Shown: positions 46,846 to 54,849 of the stretch, in pieces
Layout: the number at the start of each line of letters is the position of its first letter
Numbering within the stretch: position 1 is the first letter of the stretch
Assembly: GCA_963739005.1 (NCBI GenBank)
Contig: CAVTYQ010000007.1
Location: 868,001-932,000, forward strand
Length of the DNA: 64,000 bases
Direction of reading: 5' to 3'
Source: DASWJZ01 sp963739005
Lineage (GTDB): Bacteria > Pseudomonadota > Alphaproteobacteria > Rhizobiales > Afifellaceae
Notes under the pieces: model-generated
What the model was told of the DNA's origin: nothing
Database searches by the model: none
What the model saw: the letters and a program-made list of their open reading frames with translations, nothing else
Made by a program: the position numbers and the translations under genes

Positions 46846-48642
46846 ATGTTGCGAATCAGTGCGTTGGCCCTTGTGCTCTCGATGATGGGGCCAAGCCTCG
46901 CGACGGGGGCCTGTCCGGCCTTCACGCATCTCGACAACACGCTGCTCACGCCGCCACCGGAGGTGACGCCGAGCGGAAATCCGCTCCACTACCGGGAATG
47001 GGTCTACCAGGAATTTCCCGCCTACGGCCTGCAGCACGTGAACTCCGTTTCGGCGTGGGCGGTCCACCTCATCCAACACTCGGTCAACGCCACGCATGCG
47101 AATCAGGTTCTCGCCATCGACCGGGCGATCTACATCACGACGGAAGGAAAACGCATCGAGGTTCTTCGCGGGCTGTGGCCGCAGCAGATCATCGTTCCCT
47201 ACGCCCAGTCATCCGATGTCGTCTACGACCTGTTGAGCAATCCCCCACTTCTATCGCTGACGGACAACGAGGCGGCGCTCGCTCCGTGCGGCGAGCTCGG
47301 GCCGGCGATCTATCCGCGCAACTGGGCGGCGGCGCGAAACGATCTCGCTCCCCCCGGTTCACCGCGCTCCATCTACGTGAAGGAGATCGGCGATGTCGGC
47401 ATGGAGAACGCGAGCTACAACGGCTATGGCCGGGGGATCGCGGAACGCCCGCCGGAGATGCGGCGCGGCTCGGAGCTCGTCCTCTGGGCGGTCTCCGACT
47501 CCGACAACTACGACAACATCATCGCCTATCACTTCCGCGACGACGGCGAGGTCACCGCTCTCCTCGGCCCGACCGGATGGAACACGACCGTCGGGCCTCC
47601 CGCGCGCGTGAAATCGGGAAACACCCCGCATGCCCACACGGTGCTGTGGCTCATGCGACCGGCCGTCGCCGACCGGCACGGCGGCCAAGACATCGGGATC
47701 GTCGAATACAACCAGCACGTCGATCAGGACGGCAAGACGACGGAACACTACTCGGTCGAGCCGGTCACCACCGAGCGGCGGGTCGTCTTCGACGCCGCGA
47801 AGTTCACGCGTCTTCGGATTTCCGACCCGGAAAGCTTCAACGACCCGGCGCCCGGAAAGCCGGCACAGGAAAACGAATACGTGATGACGCTGATCTCAGA
47901 CGGCACGCCGCGCCATCGTCTGACGGCGAGCGACGACAACTCCGCGCCGCGCTTCGACTTCGCCATCGTGGTCGACCGCGTATCCGAACACACAGCTGAG
48001 CCTTTCCCCAGCAAGCGGTACGATAGCCTGGACGATCTCCTCGACAACGAATCCATCGTCGGGAAGCACGTTGCGATCTACGCCTTCACGACAATCGCCC
48101 ATATTCCCCGGTCGGAGGATTTCGTGGTCCACCCCGGAGCCCCGGACTACCAGACCGGAGCGCCGGCCAATCGAACGACGGTGAAGTGGAGCGGCATCCG
48201 GCTGACGCCGCGCAACGTCTATACGCGCGTACCCTTCAGCCAGCCGACGCCGGGTGTCGAGACGACCGGGCACAGCCCGCTGCCGCTCACCCGCGCATGC
48301 GCGCCGCTCGCCATCGCGCCGACGGTAGAGGAACAAGGGTGCGCGAACGGCGTCACGCAATACCGGCTCGGCCTTTCGCCGATCAACCAGAACCCGTTCG
48401 GTAAACCAGCCACCTCGGTCGAGATATCGGGTCCGGAGATCGTCGGCTCGCCAGTGCGGATTTCAACCGAGCTCCAATACGGAGCTGCGCAGTCGATCAC
48501 GCCGGATCAGGGAAGCGTCGTGGTCAGCCCGGCGATCGGAGAGCAGCAGGTGTGCCTCAGCGTCGCGATGGCCGGCGACGACTGGCGCTGCCCGAGCGAG
48601 ACGCAATGCATCAAGGTCGCCGGCGCCGCCTGCAGCAACTGA
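46846..48642 (+). CDS. Secreted divergent copper amine oxidase-like protein
   Basis: 598 residues with signal peptide ~1-22 (LRISALALVLSMMGPSLATG). The core resembles the catalytic domain of copper amine oxidases. AVSDSDNYDNIIAYHFRDDG matches the NY(D/E)(Y/N) cofactor site, with Tyr222 as possible topaquinone precursor. PHAHTVLWLMRP gives His262 and His264, and TIAHIPRSEDFVVHPG gives His419, the three copper ligands in the order of the family. VKWSGIRLTPRNVYTRVP fits the C-terminal block. The upstream ST-x-x spacing is off by one from the usual pattern, so it is a distant member. The C-terminal ~100 residues with several Cys are extra. It would oxidise amines in the periplasm. Confidence 0.62.
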   Translation: MLRISALALVLSMMGPSLATGACPAFTHLDNTLLTPPPEVTPSGNPLHYREWVYQEFPAYGLQHVNSVSAWAVHLIQHSVNATHANQVLAIDRAIYITTEGKRIEVLRGLWPQQIIVPYAQSSDVVYDLLSNPPLLSLTDNEAALAPCGELGPAIYPRNWAAARNDLAPPGSPRSIYVKEIGDVGMENASYNGYGRGIAERPPEMRRGSELVLWAVSDSDNYDNIIAYHFRDDGEVTALLGPTGWNTTVGPPARVKSGNTPHAHTVLWLMRPAVADRHGGQDIGIVEYNQHVDQDGKTTEHYSVEPVTTERRVVFDAAKFTRLRISDPESFNDPAPGKPAQENEYVMTLISDGTPRHRLTASDDNSAPRFDFAIVVDRVSEHTAEPFPSKRYDSLDDLLDNESIVGKHVAIYAFTTIAHIPRSEDFVVHPGAPDYQTGAPANRTTVKWSGIRLTPRNVYTRVPFSQPTPGVETTGHSPLPLTRACAPLAIAPTVEEQGCANGVTQYRLGLSPINQNPFGKPATSVEISGPEIVGSPVRISTELQYGAAQSITPDQGSVVVSPAIGEQQVCLSVAMAGDDWRCPSETQCIKVAGAACSN

Positions 48643-48688
48643 CGGACGGGACGCCGGACGGCATCCCGCCGGAAGTTCCAAGCCCGCC

Positions 48689-50257
48689 CTATCCCGCGCT
48701 CTGCGCCTGCGCGTGGATGCGGTCGCGGCGCGCCGAGAGCTTGTTCAGCGCCGAGAGATAGGCTTTCGCCGAGGCGACAAGCGTGTCGGTGTCCGCCGCG
48801 CGGCCGGTGTAGGTCTTGCCGGCGGCTTGCAGGCGCACGGAGACCTCGGCCTGCGCGTCGGTGCCTTCGGTGACGGCGCTCACCTGATAGAGCTCGAGTT
48901 GCGCCTCGTGCGGGACGAGCGCCTTGATGCAGTTCAGGATCGCGTCGACGGGGCCGTTGCCGGTCGACTGGATCGTCCTGTGCTCGCCTTCGATGTCGAG
49001 GGTGATGGTGGCCGACTGTGGCCCCATCGTTCCCGCGATCACCGTCGCGGAGAGAAGGCGGATGCGGTCATGCGCGGAGGCGATCTCCTCGTCGACCAGC
49101 GCCTCGATATCCTCGTCGTAGACGTGCTTCTTGCGGTCGGCGAGCGCCTTGAAGCGGTTAAAGGCGTCCTCGATGGCGTTGTCGCCAAGCTGATAGCCGA
49201 GCTCCTTCAGCTTCGACTTGAAGGCGGCGCGCCCGGAATGCTTGCCCATGATGAGCGAGGTCTTCGACACGCCGACCGATTCCGGCGTCATGATCTCGTA
49301 GGTGTTGGCGTTCTTCAGCATGCCGTCCTGGTGGATGCCGCTCTCGTGCGCAAACGCGTTCCGGCCGACGATCGCCTTGTTGTACTGGACCGGGAACGAG
49401 GTGACGGCGGAGACGAGGCGCGAGGCGCGGGTGAGCTGCGTCGCATCGATCCCGGTGGTGTAAGGCAGCGCATCGCCGCGCGTACGGATCGCCATCACCA
49501 CCTCTTCCAGCGCGGCGTTGCCGGCGCGCTCCCCGAGGCCGTTGATGGTGCACTCGACCTGCCGCGCGCCGGCTTCCACGCCCGCGAGCGAGTTGGCGAC
49601 GGCGAGCCCGAGATCGTTGTGGCAGTGCACCGAAAAGACCGCTCTGTCGGAATTCGGTACCCGTTCGCGAACCATGCGGAACATCGCGCCGTATTCCTCC
49701 GGCGTCGCGTAGCCGACCGTGTCGGGCAGGTTGATCGTCGTCGCGCCGGCGCGGATCGCCTGGTCGACGCACCGGCAGAGATAGTCGATCGGAGTGCGCG
49801 TCGCGTCCATCGCCGACCATTCGACATTGTCGACCAGGTTCCTTGCCTGCGCGACTGTCGCCTGGATGATCTCGATCACTTCATCCTCGCCCTTTCGCAT
49901 CTGATGGGCGAGATGGATGGGCGAGGTGGAGACAAAGGTGTGGATGCGTGGCTGCCTGGCGTGCTTCACCGCCTCGCCCGCGCGAGCGATATCGGCGGAG
50001 ATGGCACGGGCGAGCCCGGCCACCACCGACTTCTTCACCCGCCGGGCGATCTCCGCGACCGCCTCGAAATCGCCCTGCGAGGCAATCGGGAAGCCGGCCT
50101 CGATGATGTCGACGCCCATCTCGTCGAGGAGATCGGCGACCTCGAGCTTCTCCTCCAAGGTCATCGTGGCGCCGGGGCATTGCTCGCCGTCGCGGAGCGT
50201 GGTGTCGAAGATCACCACGCGGTTGCTGTCGCCTTGCGCTTTCTCGGTTGCGCTCAT
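48689..50257 (-). CDS. leuA: 2-isopropylmalate synthase
   Basis: 522 residues from the ATG at 50257, preceded by AAAGGAAACGAGCAA. The catalytic TIM barrel has VVIFDTTLRDGEQCPGATMT with the metal-binding Asp, and the metal ligands in VFSVHCHNDLGLAVAN. The segment EVVMAIRTRGDALPY is followed by the C-terminal LeuA regulatory domain from about residue 385, the site of leucine feedback inhibition. It condenses acetyl-CoA with 2-ketoisovalerate, the first step of leucine synthesis. Upstream lies a leucine-rich leader peptide with hairpins. ilvC and ilvN/ilvB are 5-14 kb away in the same orientation. Confidence 0.96.
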   Translation of the reverse strand: MSATEKAQGDSNRVVIFDTTLRDGEQCPGATMTLEEKLEVADLLDEMGVDIIEAGFPIASQGDFEAVAEIARRVKKSVVAGLARAISADIARAGEAVKHARQPRIHTFVSTSPIHLAHQMRKGEDEVIEIIQATVAQARNLVDNVEWSAMDATRTPIDYLCRCVDQAIRAGATTINLPDTVGYATPEEYGAMFRMVRERVPNSDRAVFSVHCHNDLGLAVANSLAGVEAGARQVECTINGLGERAGNAALEEVVMAIRTRGDALPYTTGIDATQLTRASRLVSAVTSFPVQYNKAIVGRNAFAHESGIHQDGMLKNANTYEIMTPESVGVSKTSLIMGKHSGRAAFKSKLKELGYQLGDNAIEDAFNRFKALADRKKHVYDEDIEALVDEEIASAHDRIRLLSATVIAGTMGPQSATITLDIEGEHRTIQSTGNGPVDAILNCIKALVPHEAQLELYQVSAVTEGTDAQAEVSVRLQAAGKTYTGRAADTDTLVASAKAYLSALNKLSARRDRIHAQAQSAG

Positions 50258-50324
50258 TTGCTCGTTTCCTTTGGAATCAGGCGGCGCGGGGGCCGCGTAT
50301 CGCATCTCAGGTTTTCTTTATCAT

Positions 50325-50384
50325 CCCCTGAAGACCCGCCCTGCGCGGCTCGTTTCCGAGCCCGGGCTGCCGGCGCTTCAGGGG
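50325..50384 (-). promoter_or_regulatory. Attenuator-like hairpins of leuA
   Basis: On the minus strand, CCCCTGAAG (50376-50384) and CTTCAGGGG (50325-50333) are perfectly complementary and enclose a second perfect hairpin, GGCTCG-GAAA-CGAGCC (50347-50362), with a GNRA tetraloop. The first arm contains the stop codon of the leucine-rich leader. A third possible pairing, TCAGG with CCTGA, lies 3' (50312-50331). There is no U-run, so the mechanism may be Rho-dependent or act on leuA translation. It fits ribosome-mediated attenuation. Confidence 0.6.
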
Positions 50385-50470
50385 CGCCTAAGAAGGAGAG
50401 CGAGGGCGAGCGGAAGGCTCCACGCTTTCAGCGCGGTGAGGTCTGAACGCGGCAGATCGGCAAACCGCAC
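50378..50470 (-). CDS. leuL: Leucine-rich leader peptide upstream of leuA
   Basis: A 30-residue frame starting at GTG 50470, with GAGGG a few bases upstream, ending in TGA 50378-50380. It is too short for the usual ORF cutoffs. Nine of the 30 residues are Leu, six of them in positions 19-27, ending LALALLLRRP. The stop codon lies inside the first arm of the hairpin described next. Leader peptides of this kind make the ribosome stall when charged tRNA-Leu is scarce, relieving attenuation of the downstream gene. Gene symbol used by role only. Confidence 0.72.
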   Translation of the reverse strand: MRFADLPRSDLTALKAWSLPLALALLLRRP

Positions 50471-50499
50471 GGCCGGGGCCCTCGATAACTCGCGGGGCT

Positions 50500-50528
50500 C
50501 TTCTAGGGGTTTACAGCGCTTTTCGCAA
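50500..50528 (-). promoter_or_regulatory. Candidate sigma-70 promoter of leuL-leuA
   Basis: On the minus strand TTGCGA (50523-50528), a 17-base spacer and TAGAAG (50500-50505). These lie about 30 bp upstream of the leader-peptide GTG. Match to consensus is only moderate. Confidence 0.45.
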
Positions 50529-50548
50529 CGGCGGACGGGCCGGGCGGC

Positions 50549-51445
50549 CTAGAGCCGGAGGGTGCCGGACGCGACCCTGACGGCGTTGCCGCCGATCCTG
50601 ACCGCCGCGACCCGGCCGCCGGCGATCTCCATCTCCAGCCGGATCAGTGAGGGGCGGCCCATCTCGAAACCCTGCTCGACGATCGCGGCGTGATCCCCGT
50701 CCGGCAGATCGTCGAACTCGTGCACGGCGCCGGGCAAGGCCGCGACCGCCGAGCCGGTCGCCGGATCCTCGTCGATCCCGTGCTCGGGCGCGAACATGCG
50801 CGCGCGAAACGCGTGGTCATGGCCCTCGGTCTCGCGCGTATAGAGGAAAGCACCGTCAGTACCGAAGGCTTGCGCCCAGTCGGTGCGGCTCGGCCGCGCC
50901 TTCATCAACGCCGCCATGTTGTGAACAGGTACGTAGTGATAGAGCACGCCCGCCGACCAGACGCTCGGGACGTGGTTCTCAAAGCCGATGTCGGAGGGCG
51001 CCAGATCGACCGCCGCGGCAATGTCCGCCTTCGACGCCGCCTGCCCTCCCCTCTCCGGCAGCTTCGGGCAGTCGAACTCCGCGAAGCCGAGCGCGTCGGA
51101 GACCTTCACGCCGCAGCGGATCGATCCCACCGTCTCCTCGAGCACGATCACCGCGTCATGCTCGCCGGGCCCGTCGAAGCGCTGCGCCGCAAGGCAGACG
51201 GCCGTGCCGACGGTTGGATGGCCGGCGAAGGGAAGCTCACGCGCCGGCGTGAAGATGCGGATAGCGGCGGTGTGCGCGGGGTTTTGCGCCGGCAGCACGA
51301 ACGTCGTCTCCGACAGGTTGAATTCGCGCGCGATCCGCTGCATCGCGCCGCCGTCGAGGCCTTCTGTATCGAGCACGACAGCGAGCGGGTTCCCGGCGAG
51401 CGGGCGATCGGTGAAGACGTCGAGAATTTCGTAACGGCGCGGCAT
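50549..51445 (-). CDS. PhzF family isomerase-like protein
   Basis: A 298-residue protein of the PhzF/diaminopimelate-epimerase fold. DVFTDRPLAGNPLAVVLD is the family N-terminus. The conserved catalytic Glu is in REFNLSETTFVLP, followed by IRIFTPARELPFAGHPTVGT and, late in the protein, DEDPATGSAVAALPGAV. Homologues such as YddE and PhzF catalyse isomerisations of small acidic substrates; there is no phenazine cluster here, so the substrate is unknown. It lies 6 bp downstream of the antiporter gene stop on the same strand. Confidence 0.9.
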   Translation of the reverse strand: MPRRYEILDVFTDRPLAGNPLAVVLDTEGLDGGAMQRIAREFNLSETTFVLPAQNPAHTAAIRIFTPARELPFAGHPTVGTAVCLAAQRFDGPGEHDAVIVLEETVGSIRCGVKVSDALGFAEFDCPKLPERGGQAASKADIAAAVDLAPSDIGFENHVPSVWSAGVLYHYVPVHNMAALMKARPSRTDWAQAFGTDGAFLYTRETEGHDHAFRARMFAPEHGIDEDPATGSAVAALPGAVHEFDDLPDGDHAAIVEQGFEMGRPSLIRLEMEIAGGRVAAVRIGGNAVRVASGTLRL

Positions 51446-51451
51446 GGTCCC

Positions 51452-52697
51452 TCATTCGAAATCGAGGCGGCGGACGAGGCCGCGGATGGTCAAGCCCTGT
51501 ACGATGACGGAAAAGATCACGACGGAGTAGGTGGCGATGAGAATCGGCTCGCGGAACGGGCCATAGGGGATGGAAAGCGCGAGCGCCACCGAGATGCCGC
51601 CGCGTACGCCGCCCCAAGTCAAGACTGGAACCGAGCCGCGTGAGAAAGCACGGCGGAGCGCCGGGATGCCGAGCGGCAGCACGACCGCGACAAAGCGAGC
51701 GAGGAGGACGAGCGGAACCGCCGCGAGCGCCAGGCCGAGAAACGGTCGGTGGATGCCGATGACGAGGACTTCCAGACCGATCAGAAGGAAGAGGATGGCG
51801 TTCAGGAGGTCGTCGATCACCTCCCAGAACTCGAAGAGATGCCGGCGCGTCGTCTCGCTCATCGCGGTCGCCGCGCCGCGGTTGCCGACGAGCAGCCCGG
51901 CGACGACGACGGCGAGCGGGCCCGACGTATGGAGCGCGACGGCGAGCGCGTAGGTGCCGGTCACTAGCGCCAGCGAAACCAGGATCTCCGTCGGATAGTC
52001 ATCGATCGCCTGCATGGCGCGGACCGCGATCGCGGCGGCAACGAGCCCGAGCGCGATGCCGCCGACCGCTTCCAACAAGAAGACCTCGACGACTTCAACA
52101 ATGTCCGGCTCGACTCCCCTGCACCGCGATCGACAGAAGCACGGCAAACACCACCACGCCGACGCCGTCATTGAAGAGGCTCTCGCCGGCGACCTTCATC
52201 TCCAGGCGTTCGGGGATAGGCACGGACTTCAGGAGCGAGAGCACCGCGACCGGATCGGTTGGGCTGATCAGCGCGCCGAAGACGAGCGCCCAGGCGAGCG
52301 GCAGGTCGACGCCGAGCGCGCGCGCAGCCGCGAAGATTGTGACGCCGACAAACGCGGTGGAGATGAGAACGCCGATTGTCGCCAGCACGCCGACCGGCCA
52401 GCGCACGTTCTTCAAGAGGATGAAGTCGACGTGGAGCGCGCCGGCGAAGAGAAGGAACGCCAGCATCCCGTTCATCAGCGTGTCGGAGAAGTCGATCTGC
52501 GCAACCGCCGCCGTCACCGTCTCGCGCACCTTCGATCCGGGAAGCAGGTTGTCGATCAGGATCAGCGCGAGCGAAACGAGAAGCGCCATGATCAGGAGGC
52601 CGATCGTCTGCGGCAGGCCGACGAAGCGGACGTTGATCCACGCGAAGAGCGCCGAGAACACAAGAAGAAGCGCCGCGATTTCAAGGAGGCTCAGCAT
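51452..52697 (-). CDS. Na+/H+ antiporter (CPA1 / NhaP-like), frameshifted
   Basis: About 414 residues when the two frames are joined. The first part (LLEIAALLLVFSALFAWINV, GALISPTDPVAVLSLLKSV, VAGESLFNDGVGVVVFAVLL) carries the CPA1 motifs: the PTDPV segment and the ESLFND segment with the ion-binding acidic residues. The frame breaks near 52115, where a GGGG run replaces an expected GGG (VQG-VEPDIVEVVEVF). The second part continues with IFLLIGLEVLVIGIH-like LFLLIGLEVLVIG, LTWGGVRGGISVALALSIP and the last helix. It exchanges protons for Na+ or K+. The lesion looks like a homopolymer error. Confidence 0.8.
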
Positions 52698-53050
52698 CCG
52701 CGGCTCGTAGCGCAAGAAGGCGGGGCCGGCCAGCCACGGAGGGGCGCCAACGCCCACGCACCCGGCGCCGGAGCCGATATTTCCTCCAGATTCAATGGGT
52801 TGCTAGGGCTCGAACTGCCGCCGCTCCGGTGGACGAAACAATCGTCGTGGCGGCGGAAACAATCGCAGCGCGGCGAAACCACTTTCCTCCTTTGACGAAA
52901 GCATGCCGAAGCGGACGCTCCCTAGAAGGGCATCACCGAAGCAGGCGGGAGCGACCCGCCGCGCGGATCAACCGGAAGACCGCAGCGTCTTCTAAACGAG
53001 GTCTACAGGGGTGCATCGCCGTCGCGCGGCACCGAATTGGGGAGATCACG
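52698..53050. other. 353-bp divergent intergenic region (antiporter / BA14K-type gene)
   Basis: No gene seen on either strand. GAAACAATCG occurs twice (about 52833 and 52855). CGGCGAAACCACTTTCC at 52871-52887 repeats, with one mismatch, the motif upstream of the PPTase gene (41615-41631). GGAGATC at 53041-53047 is the ribosome site of the downstream gene. Confidence 0.45.
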
Positions 53051-53356
53051 ATGAGAAAGCTTCTGATCGCCGGAGCCGCCGCCCTCTTCACCGCGCTCGC
53101 AGTCGCCGGGACCACAGCCCCCGCAAACGCCTTCGGTTTCAGCTTCGGCTACGGCAACTCCGATTGGGGCGACGACGACGATGACGGCTTCGTCGTGGAT
53201 CTCCCGATCTACAGCAGCAACGACGCCGACGATGACGACGACGACGCGCAGCATGTCGCGTGGTGCGAGGGTCGCTACAAGACCTACGACGAAGACTCCG
53301 ACACCTATGCCTTTGCGCCCGGCAAGCGCGCGACTTGCGTAGCGCCCTTCGACTGA
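53051..53356 (+). CDS. Small secreted Asp-rich BA14K-like protein
   Basis: 101 residues. The signal peptide is ~1-27 (LLIAGAAALFTALAVAGTTA ... ANA). The mature protein has an aromatic FGFSFGYGNSDWG stretch, two poly-Asp runs, and the C-terminal motif HVAWCEGRYKTYDEDSDTYA ... ATC, which matches the BA14K-like pattern C-x2-RY-x-(S/T)-Y-D ... C of rhizobial surface or lectin-like proteins. The two Cys probably bond. It begins at ATG after GGAGATCACG and ends before a good terminator. The poly-Asp insert is unusual for the family. Confidence 0.85.
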   Translation: MRKLLIAGAAALFTALAVAGTTAPANAFGFSFGYGNSDWGDDDDDGFVVDLPIYSSNDADDDDDDAQHVAWCEGRYKTYDEDSDTYAFAPGKRATCVAPFD

Positions 53357-53381
53357 GCAGCGTCAGTCACCCAGGAAATCG

Positions 53382-53407
53382 AAAGGCCTCGCCGCGGCGG
53401 GGCCTTT
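53382..53407 (+). terminator. Rho-independent terminator
   Basis: AAAGGCC-T-CGCC-GC-GGCG-G-GGCCTTT hairpin followed by CTTCTT, 26 bp after the BA14K-like stop codon. The loop and short T-rich tail fit termination of the plus-strand gene. It also lies just past the 3' end of the convergent methyltransferase gene and could serve both. Confidence 0.85.
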
Positions 53408-53430
53408 CTTCGTTGCAGGCAGGCAGCGCC

Positions 53431-54294
53431 TCAGCGCGCCTTGAGAAGAATGAACCTGTAGGTCTTATATTTGGCGAAGGACCGCGCGTTGCGATCGGAG
53501 TTGCCAAGGTATCTCTGCTTCAGGCGGCTGATCTGTTTGCGGTGCATAAACATCAGAAGCTTGGCCAGCGTCAGCCTGTAACCGGACAGCATCCGCTTCG
53601 AGACCATGGCCAACGGCTCCACGATGCCGAGCAGTTGCGCCTCCAGATCGAAATTCGGCGCAATGAACTTAGTGACATCGATGTCCTCGATCTCTTCAAA
53701 ACCGAGCTCGTCGACCAGCCTCTTGTAGGCGGAATATCTGTGGCCGCTGCCAATCGGGCCGCGGTCAGGCGTGTCGTTCCTGAACACGTCGCCGATCAGA
53801 ACGTACTTCGCGGCATAGCGGCGGCTCTGCTCCATCGCGGCGCGAAGCTTGATGAACTGGAAGCTTTCGCTGAAATAGACCAGATCGAACCGCTCCGGGA
53901 TGTCGAGCTCCTCGTACCGCGACGGAAAGAGGCGGGCCTTGCCGTCGAGCTTTTCTTTGGCGAAGTGGCCGACGACAGTCGGCGGGCAGACGCAATCCAC
54001 CCGATAGCCGCGGCCGATGAGTTCCTTGGCCATCTCCCCCGACCCGCAACCCACGTCGAGGATGGTCTGGACGTCCGCCGGTATCAGTCTGAAGAACTCA
54101 TCGACGTAGCGGCATTGCGCCTGTTTCAGATTTAGATACTTCAGCTCCAGGCCCGGCTCCCAGTAGCCGAAGTGCATATGCTCGTTTTCGAAGAAATGCT
54201 TATTGAAGACGTAGAGAAGGTCCATCGACCTTCCCCGCACGAAGGGTTTCGGCTGCGCGGCGGCCGCCGCCCGATCGGTACTTGCGACGCTCAT
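53431..54294 (-). CDS. Class I SAM-dependent methyltransferase
   Basis: 287 residues from the ATG at 54294, preceded by a G-rich site; a further 16 codons are open upstream. The core has TILDVGCGSGEMAKELIGRG (motif I), VDCVCPPTVVGHFAKEKL and ERFDLVYFSESFQFIKL (motif II/III area), typical of cyclopropane-synthase/UbiE-like enzymes. The N-terminal part, FNKHFFENEHMHFGYWEPG, resembles small-molecule and lipid methyltransferases that carry a lid helix in front. The basic C-terminal region (RKQISRLKQRYLG) is extra. The substrate is unknown. Confidence 0.75.
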   Translation of the reverse strand: MSVASTDRAAAAAQPKPFVRGRSMDLLYVFNKHFFENEHMHFGYWEPGLELKYLNLKQAQCRYVDEFFRLIPADVQTILDVGCGSGEMAKELIGRGYRVDCVCPPTVVGHFAKEKLDGKARLFPSRYEELDIPERFDLVYFSESFQFIKLRAAMEQSRRYAAKYVLIGDVFRNDTPDRGPIGSGHRYSAYKRLVDELGFEEIEDIDVTKFIAPNFDLEAQLLGIVEPLAMVSKRMLSGYRLTLAKLLMFMHRKQISRLKQRYLGNSDRNARSFAKYKTYRFILLKAR

Positions 54295-54368
54295 CCCGCC
54301 CCCGGGGCCGACTTCAACCGGTGAAGCTATAGCCCCGGTCAAGTTTTAGCACATGCGGCATAGCGCAC

Positions 54369-54834
54369 CTAGCACGCGAGCACCTTGCGCATGCGCGGTA
54401 GCATGCGTCCGGGGATCGATCCGGACGGCGATTCGCCGATAGTCCGCATTCCCATCCGCTCGTAGAAGGCGGCCGCGTTCGGATCGGCGTCGAGGCCGAT
54501 GCGCTCGGCGCCGTGTGCGAGTGCTCGCTTCTCCATGTGCCGCCAGAGCGCTACGCCGACGCCCCCGCCGATGTGCTCGGGCGCGACGAAGATCAGGCGG
54601 ACCTCCGCCTCCTCGGGCCGCGGAACGAGCTCAAGGAGCCCGACGATTTCGCCCGCCTCCTCGGCGACCCAGACCTCGCCAGCCTCGATCGCCGCGGGCT
54701 GGACGGTGAGCTCAGCCGGCCATGAAGGCCGCGTCATAACCCCACAGCGCCTTCGAACGCATAGCAAGGGCAGTCAGCGCCGCGGCTTCAGAGATCTGCG
54801 CTCGGCGGATCAGGAGAGCCGATCGCGCTGCCAT
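54369..54834 (-). CDS. GNAT family N-acetyltransferase, frameshifted
   Basis: About 154 residues when two frames are joined. From ATG 54834 the first frame reads LIRRAQISEAAALTALAMRS and KALWGYDAAFMA, a typical GNAT start. It breaks near 54720. The second frame continues AGEVWVAEEAGEIVGLLELV, then VRLIFVAPEHIGGGVGVALW (acetyl-CoA-binding loop, degenerate Q/RxxGxG/A) and IGLDADPNAAAFYERMGM. Read separately, only a truncated protein from 54737 would be made. It follows ilvC by 15 bp on the same strand. The substrate is unknown. Confidence 0.72.
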
Positions 54835-54849
54835 CGCTCTTCCGGCGTG

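Noticed and set aside
50549..51445. Phenazine biosynthesis gene
   Set aside because: PhzF-fold proteins are widespread, and no other phz gene is present.
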